Shown here: positions 8,925-18,392 of the stretch, piece by piece
Layout of the letters: every line of letters starts with the position of its first letter
Position numbering within the stretch: the stretch's first letter is position 1
Assembly: GCF_008370255.1 (NCBI RefSeq)
Contig: NZ_SEUI01000002.1
Coordinates: 258,266 to 322,265, forward strand
Direction of reading: 5' to 3'
DNA from: Pseudoalteromonas sp. FUC4
GTDB taxonomy: Bacteria > Pseudomonadota > Gammaproteobacteria > Enterobacterales > Alteromonadaceae
Length of the DNA stretch: 64,000 nucleotides
Translations under genes and position numbers: made by a program
Notes under the pieces: model-generated
What the model saw: the letters and a program-made list of their open reading frames with translations, nothing else
What the model was told of the DNA's origin: nothing
The model's database searches: none

Positions 8925-9436
8925 TAATCTACGTCCTTTGTTGGCCACTCTGCAATGTACAAATCAAAGTCGTCGAGTTTTACATCACAGTCTTTTACTG
9001 TTTTGTCTTTTACAGAAATACCTAGCTCATGCATCTTTGTTTTATCGCCACTATTTAATAATGGGTGCCAAGAAGCCAAACCACGGCCTTCGTGTAAACG
9101 ACGGTAACTGCAGCTTTGTGGCATAAAAAAGATGTCTTTAAGGTTTTCTTTTGTAAGTTTTACACAAGAAGGAACAAGCGTTTGGCGGTTTTCGTATTCG
9201 CTACAACCACAAGTGTTGTTATCGAGATACTGACATACAATATTAGTGAATATTAACTGCTCACCTTCGCGTAACTGATCGGTGGCGGTAAATTCGTCTT
9301 CATCTTCGCTATCAATAAACGTGTTTAAACAACATTTTCCGCATCCATCACAAATGGCTTCCCATTCGTTTTGACTCATGTCGCTTAAGCTTTTTTTAAG
9401 CCAAAATTGTGTATTTGCTAATTGTTGATCAAACAT
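8924..9436 (-). CDS. ycgN: YcgN-family cysteine-cluster protein (UPF0260)
   Basis: A 170-residue cytoplasmic protein of the UPF0260/YcgN family, which belongs to the YkgJ-type zinc- or iron-sulfur-binding cysteine cluster group. Visible features: NEWEAICDGCGKCCLN near residue 24-40, C-x-x-YLDNNTCGCSEYENR, the conserved LPSC-like segment TLVPSCVKLT, and the C-terminal WHPLL followed by the family ending DLYIAEWP. E. coli YcgN has about 150 residues, so length fits. The function is unknown. Its stop overlaps the start of a SpoU-type methylase gene by one base. The four- and three-cysteine groups are intact, so the metal site is probably functional. Confidence 0.9.
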   Translation of the reverse strand: MFDQQLANTQFWLKKSLSDMSQNEWEAICDGCGKCCLNTFIDSEDEDEFTATDQLREGEQLIFTNIVCQYLDNNTCGCSEYENRQTLVPSCVKLTKENLKDIFFMPQSCSYRRLHEGRGLASWHPLLNSGDKTKMHELGISVKDKTVKDCDVKLDDFDLYIAEWPTKDVD

Positions 9437-9488
9437 AGTTTACTCGTGCCCCCTAAAGAGCGCGCATTCTACCGTATTGCTGTAAATG

Positions 9489-9527
9489 GCGCAAAGCCAA
9501 TACCCTTTCAAAGTACTGGCTTTGTGC
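9489..9527. terminator. Hairpin after the DUF885 peptidase gene
   Basis: GCGCAAAGCCA (9489-9499) pairs with TGGCTTTGTGC (9517-9527), ten Watson-Crick pairs plus one G-U. It lies 7 bases beyond the stop of the leftward DUF885 gene and 50 bases before the ycgN start, so it separates the two transcripts. Confidence 0.55.
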
Positions 9528-9533
9528 TATAAA

Positions 9534-11375
9534 TTAGCTTTGAGATTTAACCCAACGCTTAATTTTTTCCTCTAGTATTGGCATTGGTAATGCACCATCA
9601 ATCAATATTTGCGTGTGAAACGCTTTAATATCAAATTTATCACCCAGTTGTTTTTTAGAAAAATCACGTAACTCTTGAATTTTAAATTGCCCTAACTTGT
9701 AAGAAAGCGCTTGTCCTGGCCATGCAATATATCGCTCAACCTCTGCAATTACATCGCTCTTTGCCATAGACGAGTTAGCAAGCATGTAATCTATACCTTG
9801 TTGACGCGTCCATCCTTTTGCATGAAAACCAGTATCAAGCACTAAACGCATTGCACGTAATTGCTCATCCGATAAGCGTCCGTACCACATATAAGGGTCG
9901 GTAAATAATCCGAGCTCTTTGCCTAAGCTTTCTGCGTAAAGCGCCCAACCTTCGGCAAACACCGTATAACCACCAAATTTACGAAAATCAGGTAACCCCT
10001 CTATTTCTTGCTGAAGTGCTATTTGAAAGTGATGGCCCGGGGCTGCTTCGTGAATTGATAAAGTTTCGAGTAAAAATTTAGGCTGCGCTTTTAAGTTATA
10101 AGCATTGATATAAAAAATACCTGGGCGAGAGCCATCAGGTGCCGGTGATGCATAAGATGCACCGGCTGCCGACTGCGCTCTGTATGCTTCAACCGCTTTT
10201 ACAACGTAAGGGGCTTTGGGTGCGATGTTAAAAAGCAGAGGCAAACGCGCGTCTATTTTTTTCTTAACGTTTTCATATGCTGCAATTAACTCCTCAGGCG
10301 TGTCGTAGTAAAATTCATCTGAATCACGTAAATGGTCAAAAAATTCAGATAGCTCGCCTTTAAAGCCTACGGTTTCTTTTACTTTTTTCATTTCGCTTAA
10401 AATGCGCGACACTTCACTTAAACCAATGTCATGAATTTCGTCTGCAGATAAGCTAAGCGTTGTGTTTTTCTTAATTTGGTATTCGTACCATGCTTTACCG
10501 TTTGGTAAGTCACTATAACCTACGCTTTCTCGGCTATTAGGAATATACTGATTAGCTAAAAAGTCACTCATGCTTTTATAAGCAGGTACTAAATGCTGCA
10601 TGATCAATTGACGATACTGCGCTGTAATTTTTTGCTTTTGTTGTTCGCTAAACGAGTCTGGTAATTTTTTAATTGGTCCCCAAAATAGTGAATCTTCGGC
10701 ATTTTTAACTACATGAGCTGCAAATTGTGGCTGCAGTTTTTCAGCAAGTGGTTTTGGTAACGTAATACCTAATTTAATGCCTTGTGCCATTGAGCGCTCT
10801 ACACTAGCAAGCCACTTTACAAAACCTTCGCTACGCGAGATAAAAGCCGTGTAATCTTCAGCGGTATTAAACGGCTGAGCACTTTGACCTGAACCAAAAC
10901 CTGCAAAGGTGTTATGTGCACCTGCCATTTGATTAATTGGTAGTAAATAATCAGGAAACTGCATGCCTTCTAATTTAAGTGCAAGGTCACGCTCTAATAT
11001 TTCAAAACTTAAAAGCGATTGCCCTGTTAACTGTGCTTCATCTATAAAGTTTAATCGCTGTTGATATTTTTTATAAAAAGCTGCTTTTTTTGCTCTATTT
11101 TCTTTTGAAATCGCAGGCGTAAATTGATCGTTAAACTCATTACGACCATTGTATGTTGCGCTGATGGGGTTATATGTGAGCGATTCATCGTAATACTGTG
11201 CAACAAGTACATCGAGTTGTTGTTCTGCCGAGAGCTCTGAAACAATACCTGCCGATGCGTTAACTGTGTTTAACTGTGTACTGGGATTAGTGTGTGTACT
11301 AAGCTCAGTATTCATACAGCCACTTAAAGCAAACATAACGCCACTGGCAACTAATGCTAATTTAATTGATTTCAT
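9534..11375 (-). CDS. DUF885 lipoprotein metallopeptidase
   Basis: A 613-residue probable lipoprotein of the DUF885 family, zinc peptidases related to M3/M32-like gluzincins and implicated in dipeptide or short-peptide hydrolysis. A lipobox LSGC places the lipidated cysteine at residue 20. The zinc-binding region is LSIHEAAPGHHFQ near residue 442, with the downstream FAEGWALYAESLG helix supplying the third ligand, both characteristic of the family. The segment AAGASYASPAPDGSRPGIFYIN is also typical (only part quoted). It is divergently transcribed from a secreted amidohydrolase gene across a 154-base gap, and both probably serve periplasmic peptide or dipeptide use. No SD anomaly; the ATG at 11375 gives a complete signal peptide. 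Confidence 0.9.
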   Translation of the reverse strand: MKSIKLALVASGVMFALSGCMNTELSTHTNPSTQLNTVNASAGIVSELSAEQQLDVLVAQYYDESLTYNPISATYNGRNEFNDQFTPAISKENRAKKAAFYKKYQQRLNFIDEAQLTGQSLLSFEILERDLALKLEGMQFPDYLLPINQMAGAHNTFAGFGSGQSAQPFNTAEDYTAFISRSEGFVKWLASVERSMAQGIKLGITLPKPLAEKLQPQFAAHVVKNAEDSLFWGPIKKLPDSFSEQQKQKITAQYRQLIMQHLVPAYKSMSDFLANQYIPNSRESVGYSDLPNGKAWYEYQIKKNTTLSLSADEIHDIGLSEVSRILSEMKKVKETVGFKGELSEFFDHLRDSDEFYYDTPEELIAAYENVKKKIDARLPLLFNIAPKAPYVVKAVEAYRAQSAAGASYASPAPDGSRPGIFYINAYNLKAQPKFLLETLSIHEAAPGHHFQIALQQEIEGLPDFRKFGGYTVFAEGWALYAESLGKELGLFTDPYMWYGRLSDEQLRAMRLVLDTGFHAKGWTRQQGIDYMLANSSMAKSDVIAEVERYIAWPGQALSYKLGQFKIQELRDFSKKQLGDKFDIKAFHTQILIDGALPMPILEEKIKRWVKSQS

Positions 11376-11529
11376 AATAATCCTTTTTAATATCGTTTTT
11401 TAATTATGCGCATTAAAGCGTGCTTAATAAAGAAATTACGATAGATTGCATTCATCGTATTAAATTTGCACTTTTATCTTAACTTGTTACATTTCTATTA
11501 ATTCAAATATGATTTAAAAGAAAAATAAA

Positions 11530-12807
11530 ATGAAAAAACAACTACTCAGCACCTCTATTGCCTTACTTTGCTTAACCACTTTTAATACCCATGCTGTCAT
11601 ATACCTATCGGCTAAAGCCATGGTTGATGTTGAAGATGGCAAACTCATTAAATCTCCATTAATTACTATTGATGATGGCGTGATCACTAATATTGAAAAA
11701 AATAAAAAACCCACGCTGACTAAAGATGATAAACATATTCAACTACCTGATTTAACCCTTATGCCAGGTTTAATGGATATGCATGTGCATTTAACGAGCG
11801 ATCCTACGGTGCCGCGCAGTGAACGCTTGGGTCAATCTGTACCTAGAATGGCAATTAAAGCGGCTCATTTTGCTAAAAAAACCTTAGAAGCCGGATTTAC
11901 AACAGTACGTAATGTTGGCGCAGAAGGTTACAGCGTTATAGCGGTGCGTGACGGCATAAATGCGGGTGACATAGTTGGCCCTCGTATTTGGGCTGCAGGC
12001 CCATCACTCGGCATTACTGGCGGGCACTGTGATAACAACCGATTACCTCCTGAGCTTAAATATACTTCAAGTGGCGTCGCAGACGGTCCATGGGCTGCGC
12101 GTATAAAAGTACGCGAAAACATTAAATACGGGGCAAACGCTATTAAGTTTTGCGCCACAGGCGGAGTATTTTCAAAAGGGACTAAAGTAGGTGCACAGCA
12201 GTATTCTTTTGAAGAAATGAAAGCCATTGTTGAAGAAGCCCATATGCGAGATTTACCAGTAGCTGCCCATGCGCACGGTACAAGCGGGATTAAAACAGCC
12301 ATTAAAGCAGGTGTTGATAGCGTAGAGCATGCCAGCTTTTTAGATGACGAAGCGATAGCACTTGCCAAAGTGCATGGTACGTGGCTTTCTATGGATATTT
12401 ATAATACCGAATATACGCTAACTTATGGTGAGCAAAACGGTGTAGACGAAGAAAACTTAAATAAAGAGCGCCAAGTGTCTAAAAGGCAACGTGATAGCTT
12501 TAACCGTGCTGTAAAAGCAGGCGTTAAAATGGTGTTCGGTACCGATGCTGCAATTTACCCGCATGGCGACAATGCAAAACAGTTTAGCCGCATGGTTAAA
12601 TTTGGCATGACAGAACTACAAGCCATTCAAGCATCCACTATTAATAGCGCTAAGTTATTAAAAATGGATACTCAGTTAGGACAAATTAAAGCAGGATTTG
12701 CAGCTGATATAATTGCGGTAAAAGCAAACCCTCTTAAAAGTATTAAAACCTTAGAGGCAGTACCTTTTGTGATGAAAGCAGGTGTTGTTTATAAAAACCA
12801 ATTGTAA
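11530..12807 (+). CDS. Secreted metal-dependent amidohydrolase (Xaa-Pro dipeptidase / imidazolonepropionase-like)
   Basis: A 425-residue periplasmic hydrolase of the amidohydrolase superfamily. Signal peptide at 1-22 (ending FNTHA), then a TIM barrel with the metal motif MHVHLT after PGLMD, a KFCATGG strand where the bridging lysine is expected, histidines in VAAHAHG and VEHAS, and the final metal aspartate in FGTDAAIYPHGDN. Members of this subgroup include dipeptidases that cut Xaa-Pro or L-Xaa-L-Arg/Lys peptides, which fits a proteolytic marine lifestyle; the exact substrate is not decidable here. It is divergent from the DUF885 peptidase gene and is followed by a strong hairpin at 12866-12900. 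Confidence 0.88.
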   Translation: MKKQLLSTSIALLCLTTFNTHAVIYLSAKAMVDVEDGKLIKSPLITIDDGVITNIEKNKKPTLTKDDKHIQLPDLTLMPGLMDMHVHLTSDPTVPRSERLGQSVPRMAIKAAHFAKKTLEAGFTTVRNVGAEGYSVIAVRDGINAGDIVGPRIWAAGPSLGITGGHCDNNRLPPELKYTSSGVADGPWAARIKVRENIKYGANAIKFCATGGVFSKGTKVGAQQYSFEEMKAIVEEAHMRDLPVAAHAHGTSGIKTAIKAGVDSVEHASFLDDEAIALAKVHGTWLSMDIYNTEYTLTYGEQNGVDEENLNKERQVSKRQRDSFNRAVKAGVKMVFGTDAAIYPHGDNAKQFSRMVKFGMTELQAIQASTINSAKLLKMDTQLGQIKAGFAADIIAVKANPLKSIKTLEAVPFVMKAGVVYKNQL

Positions 12808-12865
12808 ATACACGCTATTAAGGCTGAGCTTACTTAGCCTTAATAAACCCTCACCCATCTCAAGC

Positions 12866-12900
12866 AGCCTATAAAAGGTACAACGTACCTTTTATAGGCT
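12866..12900 (+). terminator. 16-bp perfect stem-loop after the amidohydrolase gene
   Basis: AGCCTATAAAAGGTAC (12866-12881) pairs fully with GTACCTTTTATAGGCT (12885-12900) around a 3-base loop, 58 bases beyond the stop codon. Very stable, but no clean T-tract follows. Confidence 0.6.
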
Positions 12901-12973
12901 TAACTTTGTTTATTAATTATCCGAACAGTTTGATTTAATCAAATAAAATGAACTTTCTATTCACTTTAAAAAC

Positions 12974-12992
12974 AATAACCATTATCATTCGC
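12974..12992. promoter_or_regulatory. Fur-like box upstream of TonB-dependent receptor
   Basis: AATAACCATTATCATTCGC matches 13 of 19 positions of the classical Fur consensus GATAATGATAATCATTATC, by my alignment. It lies 33-51 bases before the receptor ATG at 13025, where it could block transcription when iron is plentiful. A second Fur-like box precedes the FTR1 gene at 31176. Confidence 0.6.
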
Positions 12993-13024
12993 GCAAATTC
13001 AATAACGCGAATAGTTATCACTCT

Positions 13025-15445
13025 ATGAAAACGTTTAAGTACTCTCTTATTACTCTTGCTTGTTTAAATGCAAATATGGCATTTGCCCAAAATACACAAG
13101 TTGATGCTGATATTGAACGCATCAGCGTATACGAAAAACAAAACCGCGTGGTGATGAGCTCAGGTCTTGCTACTAAATCAGACATGTCTTTAATGGAAAC
13201 ACCTGCACCGGTTGTAATTATTGACCGAGAACTGATTGAATCTCAAGGTGTAGATAGCCTACAAGATTTAGTTAGAAACGTAAGTGGTTTAACACAAGCA
13301 GGTAATAACTACGGTATTGGTGATAACTTAGTAATTCGTGGTTTAGATGCAAACTACACCTATGATGGTATGTACGGTGGTGCAGGCTTGGGTAATACAT
13401 TTAACCCAACTCGTTCACTTACAAATGTTGAATCTGTTGAGGTTTTAAAAGGCCCTGCAACAGGTTTATATGGCATTGGTAGTGCAGGCGGCGTAATTAA
13501 CTTAATTGAAAAAAAACCAGAGTTTGAAGAAAAACACAAAGTAGCGGCTGAGCTTGGCCAGTGGGATAGCTATTCATTATCGTTTGATAGCACCAACGCT
13601 ATAACTGATGACTTGGCCTATCGTGTAATGGCTAAAACAGCGTCAAGTGACGGCTTTCGTGATTTAAAAGAAGATCGCGACGAAATTTATACCTCACTTA
13701 AATACGTGCTTAATGACAGACAAAACATCATGCTTTCTGCAGCGTATATAAAAGATGAAATAGCGGTTGATTCTATTGGTCACCCTATTCGTATTTACAA
13801 CGCAGAAACTGCAAACGGTTTAAGCGCAGGTGAAGTTACCGGTGCCGATTTAGTAAACGATCCAACAGGAAGCGGCGTACAGTTAAGTGATGCACAACGC
13901 GACCAACTTGCTAATTCGCTATCTGCATCTGATGGCTTAACACCTTATAGCTTTGGCACAAATGGTATTATTTCACCAATGGCTGATGCCAACAAAGGTG
14001 AAGAGCTGCGTTTTAAATTAACGCATAACTACTACATTACTGACGATTTGTTTTTAAACCAGCAGCTACAGTACCGCAACTACACATCTAGTTTTGCACG
14101 CCAAACAGGTGCATATAACTACGTCTATTCAACGCGCAGTGGCATTATTAATAATGACCCTCGTGCACCTTTAGTTGAAGACGGCGTACTTTACCCGTTT
14201 GCAGCACGCCGCCAAGAATACCGCCAAGTAGAAGCCGATGAAAAATCGTGGCAGTACTTTTTAGATTTACGTTATGACTTTATGTTAGGCGACGTAGATA
14301 ACGAATTGCTTGTTAACGCCAACTATGAAGATAGAGATATTCGTTTTAAACAATTCTCAATATGGGATCAAGATTACGTACTCACAAACAATGATGGTGA
14401 TGTAACGTACCAAGGTTCTTTACCGTATATTTACGATATAAGAGAACCAAATTGGCCATCTGGCAGCTTTGATGACTTCGATCCACTTAAAACCAGCGAC
14501 TACAATAAAAAAGTACAAGCATGGGGCTTAGGTATTCAACATGTAGGCTACATAACTGAAGAACTTACAACGCGTATTGGTGTAGCATATAACCGAATTG
14601 AGCAAACTTATGAGCACTTTGGTGTTGATGAGCGTTACAGTTCTAGCCGTGCAGAGCCAACTCCTGAAGCGAGTACATCAGATTCAGGCTTAACATACAA
14701 CCTTGGTGCAACGTATCAGCCATCTGAAGATTTATCTGTATTTGTAAATCATTCAAAAGGTCGTACCGCTTATAGTGTGTTAGGTTCAGTGGCAGGTAAT
14801 GAAGCTGACCGAGAAGATTCAGAGTCTATAAGTAACGACCTAGGCTTTAGATTTAAAGCGTTTGATGACCAACTACTAGCATCTGTTGTTGTATTTGAAA
14901 GCTCTCGTACTAATTTAGAATACGCAAACCCGCTTTATGACGCTTTAACATCAGGCTCAAATGTACCTGAGAGCTATTATGATGGTAAAGAGCAAACAAA
15001 AGGTGTTGAACTTGATTTAAACGCTTACTTAAATGATAAATGGAAGATAAACATAAACGGTATTTATCAAGATGCACGAGACAAAAGTAATCCTAATAGC
15101 AGCAGTTATGATACACGCCAAAAAGGTGTGCCTTACGTAACAGCAAGTACGTGGGTAACCTACTACGCAGATATGTTTAACTTACCTGAAGCTGTAAATA
15201 TAAGTGGTGGTATTACATTTGTAGATAACAGAAGTACTAATTCAAGTTCGTTCTCGATTCCTGATGGTTATGTACCAAGTTACACTACTTACGATACAGC
15301 TCTATCGTATACAACTGATAAATGGCATATGCAGTTAAACTTAAATAACTTGTTTAACAAAAAATATTACTCAAAAGCAATGTTTTTAGGTGGTATGCCA
15401 GGGGAAGAGCGTAATGCTAAATTAAGTTTTAGTTACACACTTTAA
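13025..15445 (+). CDS. TonB-dependent siderophore receptor
   Basis: An 806-residue outer-membrane receptor. Signal peptide at 1-21 (NANMAFA), plug domain at about 50-175 with ETPAPVVIIDRELIESQG, LVIRGLDANYTYDGMYGG and VEVLKGPATGLYGIGSAGG (partly quoted), then a 22-strand barrel ending in NLFNKKYYSKAMFLGGMPGE and the terminal strand AKLSFSYTL. This is the siderophore-receptor subclass (FhuA/FoxA-like). Energy would come from a TonB complex such as the TonB2-type set at the start of the window. A Fur-like box directly upstream supports induction by iron limitation. No siderophore synthesis genes are near, so it probably takes up siderophores made by others, which is inference. Confidence 0.92.
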   Translation: MKTFKYSLITLACLNANMAFAQNTQVDADIERISVYEKQNRVVMSSGLATKSDMSLMETPAPVVIIDRELIESQGVDSLQDLVRNVSGLTQAGNNYGIGDNLVIRGLDANYTYDGMYGGAGLGNTFNPTRSLTNVESVEVLKGPATGLYGIGSAGGVINLIEKKPEFEEKHKVAAELGQWDSYSLSFDSTNAITDDLAYRVMAKTASSDGFRDLKEDRDEIYTSLKYVLNDRQNIMLSAAYIKDEIAVDSIGHPIRIYNAETANGLSAGEVTGADLVNDPTGSGVQLSDAQRDQLANSLSASDGLTPYSFGTNGIISPMADANKGEELRFKLTHNYYITDDLFLNQQLQYRNYTSSFARQTGAYNYVYSTRSGIINNDPRAPLVEDGVLYPFAARRQEYRQVEADEKSWQYFLDLRYDFMLGDVDNELLVNANYEDRDIRFKQFSIWDQDYVLTNNDGDVTYQGSLPYIYDIREPNWPSGSFDDFDPLKTSDYNKKVQAWGLGIQHVGYITEELTTRIGVAYNRIEQTYEHFGVDERYSSSRAEPTPEASTSDSGLTYNLGATYQPSEDLSVFVNHSKGRTAYSVLGSVAGNEADREDSESISNDLGFRFKAFDDQLLASVVVFESSRTNLEYANPLYDALTSGSNVPESYYDGKEQTKGVELDLNAYLNDKWKININGIYQDARDKSNPNSSSYDTRQKGVPYVTASTWVTYYADMFNLPEAVNISGGITFVDNRSTNSSSFSIPDGYVPSYTTYDTALSYTTDKWHMQLNLNNLFNKKYYSKAMFLGGMPGEERNAKLSFSYTL

Positions 15446-15449
15446 CTCG

Positions 15450-15548
15450 CTAACCTGAACTCTGGATAATAAATCTATCTCAAGCAGAGCTCAGGTTAGT
15501 TAAATACTTAAAAAGCACGGTATTCTAATTTAGAAGCCGTGCTTTTTT
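15450..15548 (+). terminator. Two tandem hairpins after the TonB-dependent receptor gene
   Basis: First hairpin: CTAACCTGA and CTCTG (15450-15464) pair with CAGAG and TCAGGTTAG (15485-15499), separated by one A/C mismatch. Second: AAAGCACGG (15512-15520) pairs with CCGTGCTTT (15536-15544), running into a T-tract. The second is a standard intrinsic terminator, also placed to stop the converging alcohol dehydrogenase transcript; the first may protect the mRNA end. Confidence 0.75.
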
Positions 15549-15573
15549 ATGTTTGATCTACACTTAATCTAAA

Positions 15574-16584
15574 TCAAATAGTAACCACTATGCGACCGTT
15601 AATTTCACCTTTGAGCATATCATCAAAAATTTCGTTAATGTCCTCTAAGCGTTTTTCTTCAATAATCGCTTTTACTTTACCTTGCGCAGCAAATTCCAAG
15701 CATTCTTGCAAATCTTTACGCGTACCAACAATAGAGCCCACTACTGACACGCCATTGAGCACTGTATCAAAAATAGGTAGCGGCATATCCTCTGGGGGTA
15801 ATCCGACTAATACACATTTACCGCCACGGCGTACACTTTTATAAGCTTGTTCAAACCCCGCTTTAGATACCGCAGTACACACAACGCCATGCGCGCCACC
15901 TACTTGTTCAAAAATAGCTTCACTAGGAACAACTTCTTTAAAATCAAGAGTAATATCTGCGCCTAACTCTTTAGCAAGCGCGAGTTTTTCTTTGCCAGTA
16001 TCTACAGCTATTACATTAAAACCCATTGCTTTAGCGTATTGCACGGCCAAGTGACCTAATCCGCCCACACCAACAATAGCAACCCACTGGCCTGGTTTAG
16101 CGCCAGATACTTTTAATGCTTTATAGGTTGTAACACCTGCACAAAATAATGGAGCAGCCTCAGAAAAACCGAGACCTTCTGGTATTTTTACAACATAGTC
16201 GCCATGTGCTAAACAATATTCTGCATAACTACCATCAATAGAATAGCCGGTATTGTGCTGCGATAAACAGAGTGTTTCTTTACCATCTAAACAAAACTCA
16301 CAGTGCCCACATGCACTATAGAGCCAAGGAACACCCACTTTATCGCCAACTTCTAAGTGCTTAATGTTACTTCCAACTTTATCAATAACACCGACTCCTT
16401 CATGCCCTGGAACTAATGGCATTTTTGGCTTTACCGGCCAATCACCATGACAGGCATGTAAATCGGTGTGACAAACGCCACAAGCGGCTATTTTTACTAA
16501 AACGTCGTTTATTCCAACCTCAGGAATTGGTAAGTCTGTTATTTGTAATTTACCTTTGTATTCATTATTAATTGCAGCTTTCAT
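15574..16584 (-). CDS. adhP: Zinc-dependent NAD alcohol dehydrogenase
   Basis: A 336-residue medium-chain dehydrogenase closest in form to AdhP, oxidising ethanol and other primary alcohols to aldehydes with NAD. Catalytic zinc ligands are in [15 protein letters not shown] and GHEGVGVI; the structural zinc site is [15 protein letters not shown]; the Rossmann motif is [19 protein letters not shown] chose ATG 16584 rather than 16590 because GGA then lies 7 bases away; it also gives the typical MKAA start of the family. The gene is divergent from a GbsR/MarR-type regulator across about 205 bases that contain two dyad elements, so regulation by that protein is likely but inferred. Confidence 0.9.
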   Translation of the reverse strand: MKAAINNEYKGKLQITDLPIPEVGINDVLVKIAACGVCHTDLHACHGDWPVKPKMPLVPGHEGVGVIDKVGSNIKHLEVGDKVGVPWLYSACGHCEFCLDGKETLCLSQHNTGYSIDGSYAEYCLAHGDYVVKIPEGLGFSEAAPLFCAGVTTYKALKVSGAKPGQWVAIVGVGGLGHLAVQYAKAMGFNVIAVDTGKEKLALAKELGADITLDFKEVVPSEAIFEQVGGAHGVVCTAVSKAGFEQAYKSVRRGGKCVLVGLPPEDMPLPIFDTVLNGVSVVGSIVGTRKDLQECLEFAAQGKVKAIIEEKRLEDINEIFDDMLKGEINGRIVVTI

Positions 16585-16635
16585 AGTCATTCCATCGTAT
16601 GTGAAAAAATTAAAAATAAGGATTTATTTACGTAT

Positions 16636-16649
16636 TGTTGTGTACAACA
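16636..16649. promoter_or_regulatory. Dyad TGTTG-N4-CAACA between adhP and the regulator gene
   Basis: TGTTGTGTACAACA is an inverted repeat of five bases with a four-base centre, 52 bases upstream of the adhP ATG. Its placement fits an operator controlling adhP. A different dyad lies closer to the regulator at 16759-16780. Confidence 0.4.
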
Positions 16650-16758
16650 TACCCCAATATAGATGTATAAATATTAATCTAAATCATACTTTAGTCGTTA
16701 AAATATAATTTATAAAATGGCTAAGAACTTGCTATCCAAAATGAGCGTGCTAGCATTT

Positions 16759-16780
16759 ACTTTCTGAAATTACTGAAAGT
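16759..16780. promoter_or_regulatory. Dyad ACTTTC-N10-GAAAGT before the GbsR-type regulator gene
   Basis: Six-base inverted repeat with a ten-base centre (one helical turn), 10 bases before the regulator ATG. The interval also contains the direct repeat CTGAAA. A candidate autoregulatory site; sequence unlike the dyad at 16636, so the two may bind different proteins. Confidence 0.35.
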
Positions 16781-16789
16781 TACTAAGCT

Positions 16790-17335
16790 ATGAGTTTATC
16801 CGAAAAGAATTTTGCCTTTGTAATGCATTGTGGTGAGATGGGCAGCCGCTGGGGATTCAATCGTACGATTGGGCAAATGTGTGGTTTGCTGATTATTACT
16901 AAAAATCCAATGACAGCTAATGAGATTGCAGATGCGCTTAGTATTTCTCGCGGTAATGTAAGTATGGGTATTAAAGAGCTGCAATCGTGGCAGTTAATTA
17001 AAGTACAGCATATTCCTGGCGATCGTAAAGAGTACTATGCCCCTGCTGGCGATATTTGGGATATGGCGAATCGCGTATTTGAAGAACGTAAAAAACGCGA
17101 AATTGAGCCCACCTTAACATTGCTACGCGATAACTTATTAGACGAAGCCAGTAACGACGATGAGCTTTATGCACAAAAACAAATGGGGGAGATTCACAAC
17201 CTACTTGAAACCGTCACTAAATGGTCATCAGAGCTGCAACGTTTAACGCCAGAGCAGCTTAATAAGCTGATGAAACTAGGTTCTGGAATTGGTAAAGTTA
17301 TTGACCTAAAAGAAAAAATATTCAAAAAAGAATAA
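16790..17335 (+). CDS. GbsR/MarR-family transcriptional regulator
   Basis: A 181-residue DNA-binding protein. The N-terminal part GEMGSRWGFNRTIGQMCGLL and the winged helix MTANEIADALSISRGNVSMG with KELQSWQLIK and the wing PGDRKEYYAP are those of the GbsR branch of MarR-type regulators; the C-terminal half is helical and probably dimerises. In Bacillus GbsR is a choline-responsive repressor, but most proteobacterial members are uncharacterised. It is divergent from adhP, the natural target. Start ATG 16790 has only a weak SD (TAAG). Its terminator hairpin at 17334 is shared with the converging mltB gene. Confidence 0.85.
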   Translation: MSLSEKNFAFVMHCGEMGSRWGFNRTIGQMCGLLIITKNPMTANEIADALSISRGNVSMGIKELQSWQLIKVQHIPGDRKEYYAPAGDIWDMANRVFEERKKREIEPTLTLLRDNLLDEASNDDELYAQKQMGEIHNLLETVTKWSSELQRLTPEQLNKLMKLGSGIGKVIDLKEKIFKKE

Positions 17336-17357
17336 AGCCGCAATTGCGGCTTTATTT
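17334..17357. terminator. Bidirectional terminator between the GbsR-type gene and mltB
   Basis: AAAGCCGCAA / TTGCGGCTTT, ten uninterrupted pairs, followed by a T-rich stretch on the plus strand. Overlaps the regulator stop codon and lies 18 bases past the mltB stop on the other strand. Confidence 0.75.
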
Positions 17358-17375
17358 ATAGATATATTTTAAAAA

Positions 17376-18392
17376 TTAGATTTTTGGATAACCAATTCTA
17401 TCCGACAAATAACCGACACTAGTAGCAAAGTAATACGAGCGGTTCCAATGCATAAACACTTTGTAGTTATCATACGCTAAGTACATACGGCCATTTATAT
17501 CATCAGGCATAACCAGCGCAGCACGTACGTCCACATTAGGTAAATCAGAACCATCAGCTTTACGAACACCCAGTGCTTGCCAATCCGCTAATGAACGCTC
17601 TGAGTCGTTCCAATATTCTAACCACTGCTTGCGTGTTTTTGTACCACGCACTAAAACATATTTACTGTCAAAGTTTTCAGGTAGCTGAACTTGGCGACCC
17701 CACGTAAGAGAGTCATTCCAACCTTCTTGCTTTAGATAATTAGCAATTGAAGCAAAAGCATCTTCTTTTGTAGTCCAAATATCTTTACGACCATCGTTAT
17801 TGTAATCAACCGCGTAAGCATTAAAAGAGGTAGGCATAAATTGCGTTTGCCCCATAGCACCTGCCCAAGACCCTTTAAATTTATCAAGCGTTATGTGGCC
17901 CGACTTTAAAATATCCAGTGCAGCCCAAAGTTGGCGCTTATAAAGAGCTTCTCGGCGGCCATCAAAAGCAAGTGTCACTAATGATGAAATAACGTTATGG
18001 CCACCTTGAATGGTACCAAAGTTACTTTCAAGTCCCCAAAGCGCGACTATAAAGCGTGCTTGTACGCCAAAATCTTTCGCTACTTTTTCAAGTACCTCTT
18101 TGTTTTCTGCGTAAAGCTTACGTGCACGGTCAATTTTCCATTGTGGTACACGTTTTGGTAAATACGTTTCAAGGGTTTCTTTTACTTCTGGCTGGTTTTT
18201 GTCAGCCGAAACCACTTTTTCTTTGTACGTTGCTGTTGCAAACGCATCGTCAATAAGTTTGGCTTCGTAACCTTTTGCAATGGCTTCTTGCTTTAAATTC
18301 GCTAAATAATCTTGAAATTCAGCCTGAGTTTTTGCCATAACAGGTGAGCTTAAACATACACCACATAATATAACGATAAGTTTTTTAATCAC
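17376..18392 (-). CDS. mltB: Lytic murein transglycosylase B family
   Basis: A 338-residue periplasmic enzyme cutting the MurNAc-GlcNAc bond of peptidoglycan to leave 1,6-anhydro ends. Signal peptide at about 1-21 (MIKKLIVILCG...SPVMA), without a lipobox, so a soluble form. The catalytic region is IVALWGLESNFGTIQG, with the glutamate in ESNFG, and the family-3 lysozyme-like features GSWAGAMGQTQFMPTSFNAY and DYNNDGRKDIW. I chose GTG 18392 because GGAG lies exactly 6 bases upstream; an ATG at 18404 is in frame but has no SD. Either start overlaps the end of ycgL, indicating translational coupling. Confidence 0.92.
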   Translation of the reverse strand: MIKKLIVILCGVCLSSPVMAKTQAEFQDYLANLKQEAIAKGYEAKLIDDAFATATYKEKVVSADKNQPEVKETLETYLPKRVPQWKIDRARKLYAENKEVLEKVAKDFGVQARFIVALWGLESNFGTIQGGHNVISSLVTLAFDGRREALYKRQLWAALDILKSGHITLDKFKGSWAGAMGQTQFMPTSFNAYAVDYNNDGRKDIWTTKEDAFASIANYLKQEGWNDSLTWGRQVQLPENFDSKYVLVRGTKTRKQWLEYWNDSERSLADWQALGVRKADGSDLPNVDVRAALVMPDDINGRMYLAYDNYKVFMHWNRSYYFATSVGYLSDRIGYPKI

